Below are positions 53,761 to 64,000 of a DNA stretch of 64,000 bases, piece after piece. Each line of letters starts with the position of its first letter. Positions within the stretch are counted from its first letter, which is position 1. The DNA comes from Nansenia antarctica (Eukaryota > Chordata > Actinopteri > Argentiniformes > Microstomatidae), in the NCBI GenBank assembly GCA_963989245.1, contig OZ022339.1, positions 90,057,142 through 90,121,141 of the forward strand, given 5' to 3'. Below the pieces are notes generated by a model, which saw only the letters and a list, made by a program, of their open reading frames with translations, made no database searches and was not told the DNA's origin. The position numbers and the translations under genes are program-made.

Positions 53761-54475
53761 ATACATACATACATACATACATACATACATACAGGGTACA
53801 TACAGGGTGTACATACAGTACATACATACATATGTACATACATACATACATACATACAGGGTACATACATACAGTACATACATAGTACATACATACATAC
53901 ATGCATACATACATACATACAGGGTGTACATACATACATACATACATGCAGGGTGTACATACATACATACAGTACATACATACATATGTACATACATACA
54001 TACAGTACATACATACATACATGCATACATACATACATACAGGGTGTACATACATACAGTACATACATACATATGTACATACATACAGGGTACATACATA
54101 CATATGTACATACATACATACAGTACATACAGGGTACATACATACATATATACATACATACATACATACATACATGCATACAGGGTGTACATACATACAT
54201 ACATACATACAGGGTACATACATACATATATACATACATACATACATACATACATACATGCATACATACATACATACAGGGTACATACATACGTATATAC
54301 ATACATACATACATACATACATACATACATACATGCATACATACATACAGGGTGTACATACATACAGTACATACATCCATACAGGGTACATACATATATA
54401 CATACATACATACATACATACAGGGTACGCACAGGGTGTACATACATACATACATACATACATACATACATACAG
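53761..54475. repeat. (ACAT)n array, second part, with GGGT units
   Basis: ACAT/ACAGGGT repeats. Blocks containing ACATACAGGGTGTACATACA and GTACATACATACATATGTAC recur, a higher-order pattern missing from the first part. ORFs here (Tyr-Ile-His-Thr) are artefacts. Confidence 0.96.
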
Positions 54476-55993
54476 GGAAAACTCATATCTTACCACATCA
54501 AAGACCGCCTCCCCCCAGGCTTTGATCCTCACCAATTCGCTTACAGAGCAAACAGGTCTACTGACGATGCCATCTCTACAGCCCTCCACACTGCTCTGAG
54601 CCACCTAGAACACCCGGAGTCCTCGGTGAGGATGCTCCTTGTTGATTACAGTGCAGCTTTTAATACCATCATCCCCGATATCCTCGTGGACAAGCTAGCT
54701 GCCCTGGACTTCCCCCCCGCCACCTGTGCCTGGATCAAATACTTCCTTTCCAACCGCCCACAGACAGTCTATGGGTCCACACAACTCCTCTACCCTCATG
54801 CTCAGCACCGGCTCTCCACAGGGCTGTGTTCTGAGCCCTCTCCTGTACTCCATCTACACCCATGACTGTACCCCCACCCACCCCACCAATGCAATAATTA
54901 AATTTGCGGATGACACCACCTTGGTGGGGCTCATAACCGGAGGGGATGAGTCAGCCTACAGGGACGAGGTGCAGCGGCTGACAGAGTGGTGTGTCACAAA
55001 CAACCTGACTCTCAACATCAAGAAGACCAAGGAAGTGGTCATGGACTTCAGAAAGGTAAAGGCAGACCCTGCTCCACTCTACATCAACAGAAACGTTGTG
55101 GAGAGAGTCCCCTCCTTTAAGTTCCTGGGAACCCACATCTCAGAAGACCTCACCTGGTCAGCCAACACCACAGCGGTGGTAAAGAAGGCCCAGCAGCGAC
55201 TCCATTTCCTGAGAGTTCTCAAAAGAAACAGGGTGGGGGAGAAGCTGCTGGTAACCTTCTACCACTCCATCATTGAGAGTGTGCTGACATTCTCCATCAC
55301 AGTATGGTACGCTGGCTGCAAAGTAGTGGACAAAAAGAGACTGCAGAGAGTGGTGAAGTCAGCAGAAAAAATAATCGGCTGTCCCCTGCCCTCCCTGGAT
55401 GACGTGGCACGCTCTCGGTGCCTCTCCAGAGCAGGAAGGATTCTTAAAGACCACCTCCACCCTGGTCACCACCTGTTCAGCCTGATGCGCTCTGGAGTGA
55501 GGTACAGGAGCATAAAGGCTAGAACAAACAGGCGGGCCAACAGTTTCTATCCATGGGCCATCAGAACACTGAACAATAGACATAAGACATGTTCATAAAT
55601 GTTTATCTTCAGGGGAAAAAGTGCAATAGAAATGTGCAATAACTCTATTCTAAGTGCCTATTTATACATTTATATATTTTTACAGTATTATTATAGTATT
55701 ATAACGCCACCGACCTCATGTCTTTTAGCTTGCTTTTATAGTTGTTTTTATTTTCTTAAGATTGTTGTCTTTATTTGCACTTGACACCACGGACCTCATT
55801 GTCTCTTAGCTTGTTTTATAGCATTTTCGCTTTTTAATTGTCTAGTGTGTAATATGTGTGTGTTATATGTGTATATGTTTGTGAATATGTGAACATGTTT
55901 TCTGTTTTTGCACCTTCAGAAGAACCACTACAATTTCATTGTATAGGCAACTGTACAAGGACAATAAAGTCTATTCTATTCTATTCTATTCTA
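54476..55993 (+). pseudogene. 5'-truncated LINE (CR1/Rex1-like) with RT and 3' tail
   Basis: The first frame reads LPPGFDPHQFAYRANRSTDD and LLVDYSAAFNTIIPDILVDK (RT blocks). Near 54770 the homologous frame shifts, and LSTGSPQGCVLSPLLYSIYT, KFADDTTLVG (catalytic ADD, near 54903), FKFLGTHISEDLTWS and LFSLMRSGVRYRSIKARTNR follow to a stop at 55598. The 3'UTR ends GACAATAAAG plus (TCTAT)n at 55963-55993. The 5' part of ORF2, with the endonuclease, is missing, as in typical truncated insertions. It is inserted in the ACAT array. One frameshift makes it inactive. Confidence 0.9.
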
Positions 55994-56023
55994 TACATAC
56001 AGTACATACATACATACATATAT

Positions 56024-56579
56024 ACAGTTGGTTTGACAACTTGCAACTGAGATTAAAAGCCTGTCAGTCAGTTTTGCTTTTCTTGAAAGAAATTCTCAAG
56101 TGGTGACGTTAGCCCTTCACGGAGCTAATGGCAGATATCGCTAGGAGCAACTCTCAACTAAATGTGTTGAAAGGTTATTTCAAAAAAAGCTGGTGAACAT
56201 GCAGGGTGATGCATGCTGTAGCTCTGCTGTATGAGACGGCATATGTCACGGCACATGGGAAGTCTTTGTCGAAGGAGCTATGAAAATAGAATGTGTCGCT
56301 CCCAGAATACATCCACATTCATACATTCATACTTTGACCTAAATGGCAGTTTCATGGCTTGCATCATGCAGGAACAGGATATCATACGGGCCTGTTTATC
56401 AGCTATAAATATATCATCAGAATGACTAACGTGGGCCTTTAATAAGCTATGTGGTACATGGGACATGCTTTATGGATAACCTCCAGTATCAAAGAGTAAA
56501 TGTGACTATAGAAAGGAGAGTTTATGGTGGTGTAATTTTAGCTCTTATGCTTGACATGTCAACAAGGATGACAGACCAG
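56024..56579. other. No gene recognised
   Basis: Unique-looking sequence left of the nested transposons. Small ORFs without known domains. Confidence 0.4.
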
Positions 56580-56814
56580 GGGGCCGTTCCACTAAAGTGG
56601 ATTAGTATATCGGCGATTGAAATAAATCAGGCGATCAGGCAACTCGGGATTGGAATTCAAGCCTCAGGTGATTCCTCGAACGAGGATCAGGCTTGTGTCA
56701 TGAGTGTTCACAGAACACCGGCTTAGAAATCCTCGATATGGGCGCGTGCACGCAGACATAAAGAGCCCCGAAGAGTCGATCTGTCGAAATGAAGATACTC
56801 CACTCTGCAGGGGT

Positions 56815-56953
56815 CCTACATTTGCGCAGCAGTCCGAATTATCCGATCTTTATGAAGACGGAAAAATAAGATGTAAAATAGTGCAATACTGCCGCAATTA
56901 ACAAGGCGAGGGAAATGGTTTGGCAAGAAATTGCTGACCGATTAAATGCATAG
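56815..56953 (+). pseudogene. Myb/SANT-like protein fragment of a Harbinger element
   Basis: 56818-56884 reads TFAQQSELSDLYEDGKIRCK. One frame over, 56885-56953 reads NTAAINKAREMVWQEIADRL then NA and a stop. These resemble the start of the NAIF1-like Myb/SANT DNA-binding domain encoded by Harbinger second ORFs (FTQQE...NTAA...W..IA..VNA). A frameshift and a stop end it, so it is a relic. Confidence 0.6.
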
Positions 56954-57039
56954 GTCATACTAGCCCCAGTTATTGTTATATGTTCATATTTTAATAAATG
57001 AATATTTACTACTGTGGTGATATCCGCAGCAGGCTACAA

Positions 57040-57135
57040 GCTGTCATATCGTCACAATGGCCTAGTGGTATCGACCGCTGCTATAGTATTTATTCGTCAT
57101 TTTAAATCGGTGGTTCAAATCCTTCTTCAGACACA
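57040..57135 (+). other. tRNA-like module (A and B boxes), pseudogene or SINE head
   Basis: A-box TGGCCTAGTGG (57058-57068) and B-box GGTTCAAATCC (57112-57122) are about 44 bp apart, as in a tRNA. The acceptor arms do not pair, so I do not call a functional tRNA. Confidence 0.45.
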
Positions 57136-57458
57136 CTTTTTACTGCATTTCGTTGTCTGAATCTAATCTAAAATCTCATCTAAAAAAGTATGTAGGCTAT
57201 AAAATTATGGTGCAGGCTAATTTACAAGAACTGACACGATTACAATGGTGTTTGAAGCCTTTGCATGAATACTACACTAAAATCAAGTCTCGAACTCTAG
57301 CTGGTTGCCTTAACCCAGTGGTTCTCAAAGTGTGGGGCGCGCCCCCAGAAGGGGGCGCAATAGCAAAACTGGTGGGGCGCGAGAGACTGGGGAGGTCAAC
57401 AATTAACACTCAGGTGAACTCTTTGACTTGTTCTAGTTGTAGCTTCATAATCTTCGTA

Positions 57459-59761
57459 ATGGAGTCATTTCTGACAGGGACAGCGAAAACAAAAACGGAA
57501 AATGCGACAAACATGGTTAAAAAAAAAAACTGTTCGAAAGTATGACGAGGCTTACCTTGCAATGGGCTTCACCGTGAATGTGGTGGGAGGTGAGGAGAGA
57601 CCATTGTGCGTGCTATGTCTCAGAACATTAGCAGCAGACAGCCTGAAGCCAAACAAGTTAAAAAGGCACCTTGAGACAACACACCCCAATGATGCAAAGA
57701 AGCCACTGGCCTTCTTTAAAAGAAAACTTACAGAGTACAGAAAGCAAGAAACTCATATGACAAAAGCGGCATCCGTAAGTACCAAAGCGCAAATAGCGTC
57801 ATTCAAGGTTGCATACAGAATTGCGAAGTGCAAGAAACCGCACACCATAGCTGAGGAGCTCATACTCCCAGCTGCACTGGATATTGCAAACTGTGACACT
57901 TTAAAATAATGTGAAAAAATACTTTTGTGCAATATGACAACCCTAGTTGACTATCTGTGCAGTATAGTACAGTGGATTGTGTACATAGCCTTTATTGATG
58001 TAAACCAGCTCCTTACCTTCTTGTGATTTTATGCTTTTATGCTTTTTCTAAAAAAAAAAATTAAAAAAATCCCCTTTCCTAACACCAGGGGAGCCACCCC
58101 TCCTAAATTTCGTTGTTTGGTACCTGTACTGTAGCAATGACAAATAAAGTCCATTCCATTCCATTCCATTCCATTCCATTCCATATGGTGTCAACTTTGA
58201 TTGATGAGACAACCGCTGCAAAATTGAAGACCATTCCCCTGTCCAACGACACCATTGCAAGACGCATAGGTGAGATGTCAGAGGACCTTGAGGAACAACT
58301 CGCAGAGAAACTACACAAACGTTTTGCATTGCAAGTTGATGAGGCTACTGACAGTAATAAGGACTGCTTGTTTATTTCTTATGTCCGCTATGTAGATTCG
58401 GAGTCAATGAATGAAGACTTGCTGTTTTGCAAGCATGTGACAGGGAGAGCGACAGCTAATGAGCTATTTGGGATTCTTGACACTTACCTGACAGAACACG
58501 GACTGAAATGGGAGAACTGTGTGGGGTTTTGCTCAGATGGTGCGCAGACAATGGCCGGGAAAAGGAAGGGACTGCAGGCGCTAATAAATCGCGTCGCACC
58601 AAACGCGCAATGGACACACTGTGTCATTCACAGAGAGGCGCTCGCATCCAGGCAGCTTAGCCCTGAGCTAAATGAGGTTTTGACCGAAGTGATCGGTGTT
58701 GTAAATTTCATGAAAACCCGCCCGCTGAAAGCACGTCTGTTCTCTGCACTGTGTGAGGAAATGGGAGCTGAACACTCTGCTTTGCTGTTTCACAGTGAAG
58801 CAAGGTGGCTCTCCCGAGGGAAAGTGTTGTCCCGAGTCTTTGAGCTCAGAGAGGAGATTCGGGTGTTTATGGAGGAGGTGGGAATGCATGAATCTGCAAG
58901 CAAGTTCAGTAATTTAGAATTCCTGATGAAACTGGCCTATCTCAGTGATGTGTTTGGAAAGCTCAACGAGCTGAATCTTCAGCTTCAAGGAAAAGACAAA
59001 CACCTACCCCACCTGGCAGATAAGGTCAGCGCATTCACCAGAAAGCTGGAGGTGTGGGGCAGGCGCCTTGATGAAGGAAATACTGATCCTTTTCAGAACC
59101 TGACCACGTTTGTAGAAAGCAGTGATTGTGATGCCACCACAGTGATCCCCTGCCCGAAGCAACACATCTCTTCCCTGTGAGCATTGTTCCAGAAATACTT
59201 CCCACACAACACTGCTGAGTATGACTGGGTGGTGGATCCATTCAATGCAGCAGGTTGGTAGGCAATTTTGATGACTAAATATAACTGTGAATATTTTGTG
59301 CTGTAGGCCTATATTTTATTAATGTTGTATGTATGTTACTAACTAACTACCTGGAATGGATTGTTGTAAAATTGAATCGTGTTGTGTTTAATATGCAATT
59401 AATTACAAATAAGGTATCTCTATCCGTAGCACCTGCTGATTTCAGCTCTGCTGAAGAGGACCAACTCATCGAGCTGACCTCTGAGTCCACCCTGAGGCTG
59501 AGGTTCAATGGTCAGACACTGAGTGAATTCTGGCTTGGTGTGGAGAAGGAGTATCCACTCATAGGGCAGAGGGCTGCCGGCATCCTTCTTCCCTTCGCCA
59601 CATCCTATCTCTGTGAGGCTGGCTTTTCAGCTGTTGCTTCACTGAAAACAAAGTACAGATCTAGGCTCAACATTGAGCAGGACTTGAGAGTGGCAGTGTC
59701 AGGCCTGCTACCCCGTTTTGAAAAGATCTGCAGTGCCAAACAGGCTCATTGCAGCCACTAA
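57459..59761 (+). pseudogene. hAT transposase, ZBED5/SCAND3-like, multiply broken
   Basis: It starts MESFLTGTAKTKTE at 57459. The frame shifts at a 12-A run (57518-57529), then KYDEAYLAMGFTVNVVGGEE and a BED-type finger (CVLC...HLETTH) follow to LPAALDIANC at about 57895. A LINE fragment interrupts to about 58187. The body then reads TLIDETTAAKLKT, LQVDEATDSNKD (first acidic residue), GFCSDGAQTMAGK (second), HCVIH (CxxH) and SEARWLSRGKVLS. An in-frame TGA is at 59178-59180, a GT donor at 59254, an AG acceptor at 59429, and the exon 59430-59761 carries the dimerisation block LPFATSYLCEAGFSAVASLK. It is dead through a frameshift, an insertion and a stop. Confidence 0.9.
57905..58187 (+). mobile_element. 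LINE 3'-end insertion inside the hAT transposase
   Basis: Noncoding sequence ending CTGTAGCAATGACAAATAAA, then (CATTC)n (58150-58186). This is the form of a CR1/L2/Rex1-type 3'UTR with a tandem tail. It separates two parts of the outer hAT coding sequence that are contiguous in related proteins. The left boundary is approximate. Confidence 0.75.
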
Positions 59762-60360
59762 TGCTGTAATGTTATGATGTTCTTGATTGTTAGTGTTCAT
59801 TTTCTTGAGAATTGTAATTGAAAAATATTGTTATTGTGTTAATTTATTATATTGTGTTATTTGCAGTGTTGCCACAGTTACTTTGAAAAAGTATTCTGAT
59901 TACTGATTACTGATTACTCCTTTAAAAAGTAATCTAGTTACTTTACTGATTACTTGATTTAAAAAGTAACTAAGTTAGATTACTAGTTACTTTTTTAGTT
60001 ACTATTGGCAGCTGCCTAGGCACCCGACCCCCCCCCCCCCCCCCGCAACATAAAAATGAAAACTGGTTTTGCCAAAACTCACTTTATTTTAACAGTAACT
60101 TAAATTACATAATTAAACTTTAAACAATAACTTAAAACAACAAAATAAAGAGTCTTTCTTTGCCTCACCCAACATAAATACTTGTTTTTAAACAATAAAA
60201 TAAATATAATCTTTATTTAACACAGTAACTAGCAAGGAGTGGTTTCACAAAACCTAAAACCTACCCTGACCATTCAGATATGATCCTAATATAATCCTAA
60301 TCCTAAACTGGGTGAGTCTGAGTTTATCAATGAAGAGTGAACTCAGCTGTCAAGACTGGA

Positions 60361-60440
60361 AGGAGGCCATGAACACGCTATGGAGGCCATGAACACGCTA
60401 TGGAGGCCATGAACACGCTATGGAGGCCATGAACACACTA
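60361..60440. repeat. 20-bp tandem repeat at the transposase stop codon
   Basis: Four copies of TATGGAGGCCATGAACACGC. The last copy ends at the TAG stop of the transposase (60438-60440), so the array sits in its 3'UTR. Confidence 0.93.
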
Positions 60441-62550
60441 TGAGTGAAACAGTGGAAAGGGGCGAGTAAACCAGTGGTTGTATCTCATTAACAGAAGCTT
60501 CTCAAACCTCTTGTCAGAAAGTCTGTTCCTTCTAGGCGTGAGCACCAAACCTCCCAGACTAAAGAGCCGCTCTACAGGAGCGCTAGATGGGGTTGGAGTG
60601 TTATACTTCAAGAAAATGTTCTTAATGTTTGGATACTGATTCAGAATCTGAAGCTCATGCCCTGACCTCAAGTAGTCCATGACTTCCTTTTCTGCCGAGT
60701 AGGTCTCCTCTGGCTCCGCCTCAAAAGCAAAAAAGTCCATCTCGCCTTGGTTGGCAGTCGTGGTGGGTACACTGGCAGGGCTCTGTGCTGCAGGAGCAGT
60801 TTTGCGACATTCTGCTGTGAGAAGCTCCTTTACTTGCTCCCTCCTACCTTCATCTCTCAGCCATCGGAGTTTGAATTTTGGACAACTAGCAGCTGCGAGA
60901 AGGGCATCTTTGTTGTCCAGCACACTGGCAAAACGAGTCTGGATAGCCTGAAAGATATAATTTGATATGTTTATTATTATCTAGTTGTAGCCTATAAGGT
61001 CTATTATTTATACCTTTATTTACTAATTATGTATGCAATTAGTTTGTGCAACTGACAACCTACATACTGCAGTATGGTGTGACTCTGCTCCATGTTCATG
61101 AATAGTGCAATGAAAATGTATTTATTTATCTTTAAGATGGAACAACATAGCATACCTGCACTATGGCATCTGGAAGGCCTGCAGTCATCTTGGATAGGGT
61201 GTCTTTCACAGCAAGGGTCTTCTGCATCAGGACTTCAAGTGTGGGCAGTAAAGTCCCATACGGACAGTCACCTTGTAGGATATCCAGTGCTATAGTTAGA
61301 GGCTTCATGACGGTACAGTACTCATGCAGGTACTGGTACTCCTGGTCTTTGAAGCACTTCACTCCCAGCTTGTTGCACAGAGTAGTCAGCTCATTCATGG
61401 GGATTTCTGCGATTCTCTTTATGGCTTCGTAAAAGGAATTCCACCTTGTGGATGTCGGTACCAGGAGCTTTCTTTTGTTAACCTCCTCCACCGTTTCTGA
61501 CGCAACGGTAGATCGGCTTGCTTTCGTCCAGAGAGCTGTGCATTTTGCTGTGCTGCTCCTATACACAGCCTTGCTCTCTGGTTTGGAAGTGATGTACTTC
61601 TCCACATCACTTGTAGAAATAAGGTTGAGGGTATGTGAAGCACACCTTTGGTGCGGGGGAAGAATCAGCTGGCCATCACTATCATCCTCAGCTGATAGGA
61701 TTTCTGACACATCTAAAAAAGTGACATCATCCGTGGCCTCCTCCACCGTCTCATCATCGGACTCTGTGACAGCAGGCTGATAGACTTGAAATGCCTTGAC
61801 AAAGTTAGATCCATTATCTGTCACTGTTGCTACTACTTTGTTGATTAGTCCATATGAAGAGTGAATGTTTTCGATTTCTGCACCAATAACATCATACGTG
61901 TGTCTACCGCGGATTCTCCTACACGCCAATGCAGCCTTGTTGCGGTCTAATGTGGATCTACTAATCCAGTGGAGCGTTACTCCCATATAGCTCCTATTGT
62001 TAGCTGTCCAAATGTCCGCTGTAGTTGACACATAGTCGACCTCGTTCAGCGCAGCCTTCAGATGTTTTTCCATCTCTGCATACTCCTTCTCCAAGTACGA
62101 AGAAAAAGATGTTCTGTGAGGTAGCTCGGCATTGGTAGTAGTGGGGATCTTGTTAATGATGGCACGGAAAGAGGGCGAGTCAACTGTGTTTATGGGCAGC
62201 ATTTCCTCTACAACATACCGCCCGACCAATTTATTCAACTCTCCCACACTTACAGGTTGTGATTTTGTAGGCCTACTGAAGTCCAGCTTTTGTTGCTTGA
62301 GCGGTGTGGGACCTCCCGCAGAAGTCGAGGCCGCGGTCTCTGGGACTTTCTCCGCGAGCTTGACTGTGCTGTGCAGAGATTCCAAATGTTTCTTTAAATT
62401 TGATGTTGTGGTTTTACCACAGGACAATATTTTCTTTCCAGCACAGAGTGTACAACGAACATTTATGTTCTTGTCATCCTTTGCTGACACAAACTCAAAA
62501 TAATCCCTATATTTCCAGCTATTTAACGCATATCTCTGTTCTCGCTCCAT
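60438..62550 (-). CDS. hAT transposase with BED finger, two exons, apparently intact
   Basis: Exon 1 is 62550-61156 and exon 2 is 60947-60438, joined over a 208-bp GT-AG intron (donor GTATGC, acceptor CTTTCAG) in phase 0, giving 634 residues. I chose ATG 62550 (MEREQRYALNSWKYRDYFEF) because it directly precedes the BED finger (C33, C36, H55, H60); an upstream in-frame ATG at 62709 exists. hAT motifs: TTADIW (D179), TVTDNG (D245), RCASH (C303, H306), STRWNSFYEA, and in exon 2 the C-terminal dimerisation block SSAPVERLFSLGG (E591). No stop or frameshift seen. It would act in the nucleus on the element's ends. Together with the perfect TSD it may be a recently active copy. Confidence 0.9.
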
Positions 62551-63044
62551 TATACGCTTCTGTTTACACTGTGCAATCAGCGTGGTGATACACGTGAGCG
62601 ATTCTGCTGCACCTCGTGTTGAAAACGTGATCACTGACGTCACTCCCCAAGACGCGAGAAAAGCAATAAATGTTTGTTTACTATCGAACATTACAAAGAA
62701 ATACTGCATTTAGCCTAAGTTATGAGGTAGTAACGCAATAGTAACGCACAGTCACTCGAATAAGTAACTTTAATCAGATTACTGATTTGGAAATAGTATC
62801 GCGATAGAATACTCGTTACTGGGAAAAGTAATCAGATTAGAGTATCGCGATACTTAGTATCGCGTTACCGGCATCACTGGTTATTTGTATTTTTAGGTTT
62901 TTTGTTGGGAGACAGTGTTATGTGGTTCAGTTCAATAAATGTAAAATTGCCCCATGTTGTGACAGTTTTTTGGGGGTGAGGTGGGGCTCACACATTTTTT
63001 GTCCTCCCAAGTGGGGCTTGACATAAAAAGTTTGAGAACCACTG

Positions 63045-63095
63045 CCTTAACCACTGCGCCAGCCAGACCGCTGTGTCAAAAGCAATGCAAGTTAA
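63045..63095 (-). other. tRNA-like A-box segment split by the outer hAT
   Basis: The minus strand reads GTCTGGCTGGCGCAGTGGTT (A-box TGGCGCAGTGG). Beyond the hAT, at 57287-57297, GAGTTCGAGAC resembles a B box. The two are only about 14 bp apart when joined, too close for a normal tRNA. Confidence 0.3.
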
Positions 63096-63119
63096 TAGAC
63101 ATACCTATTTATTTTATTT

Positions 63120-63260
63120 TATTTTTTACACTTTTTAATTTATTTATCTATCTATCTATCACACTTTCAAAATATCAGGTTATCTATCTATCGATCGATC
63201 ACACTTTCAAATTATCAAATTATCTATCTATCACACAGTCAAACTATCTATCTATCTCGT
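63120..63260. repeat. (ATCT)n with CACACTTTCAAA units
   Basis: Three copies of a unit joining ATCTATCTATC to ACACTTTCAAA-TATCA inside the Harbinger-like shell. Confidence 0.92.
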
Positions 63261-63565
63261 AAAAAGTGGGAACTAATATTTCCTAAAAGACACTTGATGG
63301 AACTGTCGTTCGGGATATAGTTTCCGCCTGTGAGACAATTGAGATGACGCACGCATTACTTTAGCCAGCCTCTTAGCCTGCTCGCGACCAGAATAACTCG
63401 GGAGGCTATGTTGCATAGCAACCAAACAGCGAATTATTTGAGCCACATTGATGGACCCGAACGCAAGATAAAATTATCGCCGATTAGAACTTTATCGCGG
63501 ATTAGAAGATAATCGAGCTTCGTGGAATCGGCCCCAGGAAGCTACAATGTTTCACCTGCTCTGAA

Positions 63566-64000
63566 ACAACCTCCACACAACAACCTCCACACAACAACCT
63601 CCACACACACAACAACGTCACACAACAACCTCCACACAACATCCACACACACAACAACCTCCACACAACAACAACCTCCACACACACAACAACATCCACA
63701 CACACACACAACAACCTCCACACAACAACGTCACACAACAACATCCACACACACACAACAACCTCCACACAACAACGTCACACAACAACATCCACACACA
63801 CACAACAACCTCCACACACACAACAATGTCTACACACAACCTCCACACAACAACATCCACACAACAACGTCACACAACAACGTCTACACAACAATGTCCA
63901 CACAACAACCTCCACACACACACACAACAACCTCCACACACACAACAACGTCCACACACACAACAACGTCTACACAACAACCTCCACACACACAACAACG
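63566..64000. repeat. CA-rich minisatellite (ACAACCTCCACACA)
   Basis: Irregular 9-24 bp units of ACAACCTCCACACA, ACAACGTCACACA and ACAACATCCACAC, continuing off the right edge. ORFs here are artefacts. Confidence 0.97.

Larger units (their letters stand above)
59864..62879 (-). mobile_element. Complete hAT transposon nested in the outer hAT (3016 bp)
   Basis: The left end is CAGTGTTGCCACAGTTAC and the right end, reverse complemented, is CAGTGATGCCGGTAACGC (10-bp imperfect TIR). Subterminal regions carry repeated GTTACTTT/AGTAATCAGATTA motifs. The TSD GTTATTTG is exact (59856-59863 and 62880-62887). It sits just after the outer transposase stop. A spliced transposase is encoded on the minus strand. 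Confidence 0.96.
57316..63044 (+). mobile_element. Decayed hAT transposon (ZBED5-like type), interrupted by a second hAT
   Basis: The left end CAGTGGTTCTCAAAGTGTGG and the right end (reverse complement CAGTGGTTCTCAAACTTTTT) share 14 bp. The 8-bp CCTTAACC is duplicated exactly at 57308-57315 and 63045-63052. Without the nested hAT (59864-62879 plus its TSD) the element is about 2.7 kb. It carries the transposase at 57459-59761. Confidence 0.96.
56580..63535. mobile_element. Harbinger-like element, outermost shell of a triple nest
   Basis: The left end reads GGGGCCGTTCCACTAAAGTG. The right end, reverse complemented, reads GGGGCCGATTCCACGAAGCT. Terminal inverted repeats of this GGGCCGTTCCAC type occur in Harbinger/ISL2EU-like transposons. 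AG flanks both ends (56578-56579 and 63536-63537), a possible 2-bp TSD. The element's own DNA is only about 1.2 kb (56580-57315 and 63053-63535); the rest is a nested hAT. A broken Myb/SANT reading frame lies near the left end, supporting the class. Confidence 0.7.

Noticed and set aside
53707..54604. Tyr-Ile-His and Met-Tyr-Val-Cys ORFs
   Set aside because: ACAT tetranucleotide array. Only the LINE part after 54476 has real protein similarity.
57040..57135. Functional tRNA gene
   Set aside because: A and B boxes are present but the acceptor and anticodon stems do not fold.

Overview
The window looks like a teleost fish genomic segment. It is eukaryotic: there are spliced exons with GT/AG borders, vertebrate TTAGGG-type repeats, tRNA-derived SINEs and L2/CR1-like LINE fragments of kinds common in bony fish, and hAT and Harbinger-like DNA transposons. 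I cannot name the species. About half of the sequence is tandem repeat (mini- and microsatellites), so most long open frames in it are repeat artefacts.

The only host gene I can recognise is lhfpl6 (LHFP), on the + strand. Its last two coding exons are at 46047-46145 and 47688-47806, and a candidate poly(A) signal lies near 50302. Its 5' exons are not in the window, so positions 1-46046 are most likely intron of this gene (inference).

Layout. 1-16.4 kb: LINE and SINE fragments between some twenty tandem arrays, including a tRNA-SINE whose A-box head is amplified about 29 times (7.7-8.5 kb). 16.4-20.9 kb: a 43-bp minisatellite split by a complete 3.2-kb hAT transposon with a perfect 8-bp target duplication and a once-frameshifted transposase. 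21.5-24.3 kb: a 22-bp minisatellite with 308-bp and 1269-bp higher-order structure. 24.3-30.8 kb: further arrays, a degraded LINE and about 1.3 kb of unique sequence. 30.8-33.6 kb: an ACATTAGG array split by a hAT-like element that carries a perfect 95-bp-arm palindrome and a SINE. 33.6-45.5 kb: LINE relics, telomere-like arrays and a second, smaller amplified SINE head (45.5 kb). 46-50.4 kb: the lhfpl6 3' end, a terminal intron full of CA/TG repeats and a fold-back element, and a 1.7-kb poly-G minisatellite that begins at the stop codon. 50.6-51.6 kb: an inverted-repeat element with a 33-bp tandem core, related to pieces at 33.9 and 10.7 kb. 52.5-56.0 kb: an ACAT array split by a long-TIR hAT-like MITE and by a truncated LINE. 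56.6-63.5 kb: a three-level nest, a Harbinger-like element containing a decayed hAT, which contains an apparently intact, intron-bearing hAT. The end is a CA-rich minisatellite.

There is no operon-like logic. The theme is repeated nesting of mobile elements and the birth of tandem arrays inside mobile elements and at a gene's stop codon.
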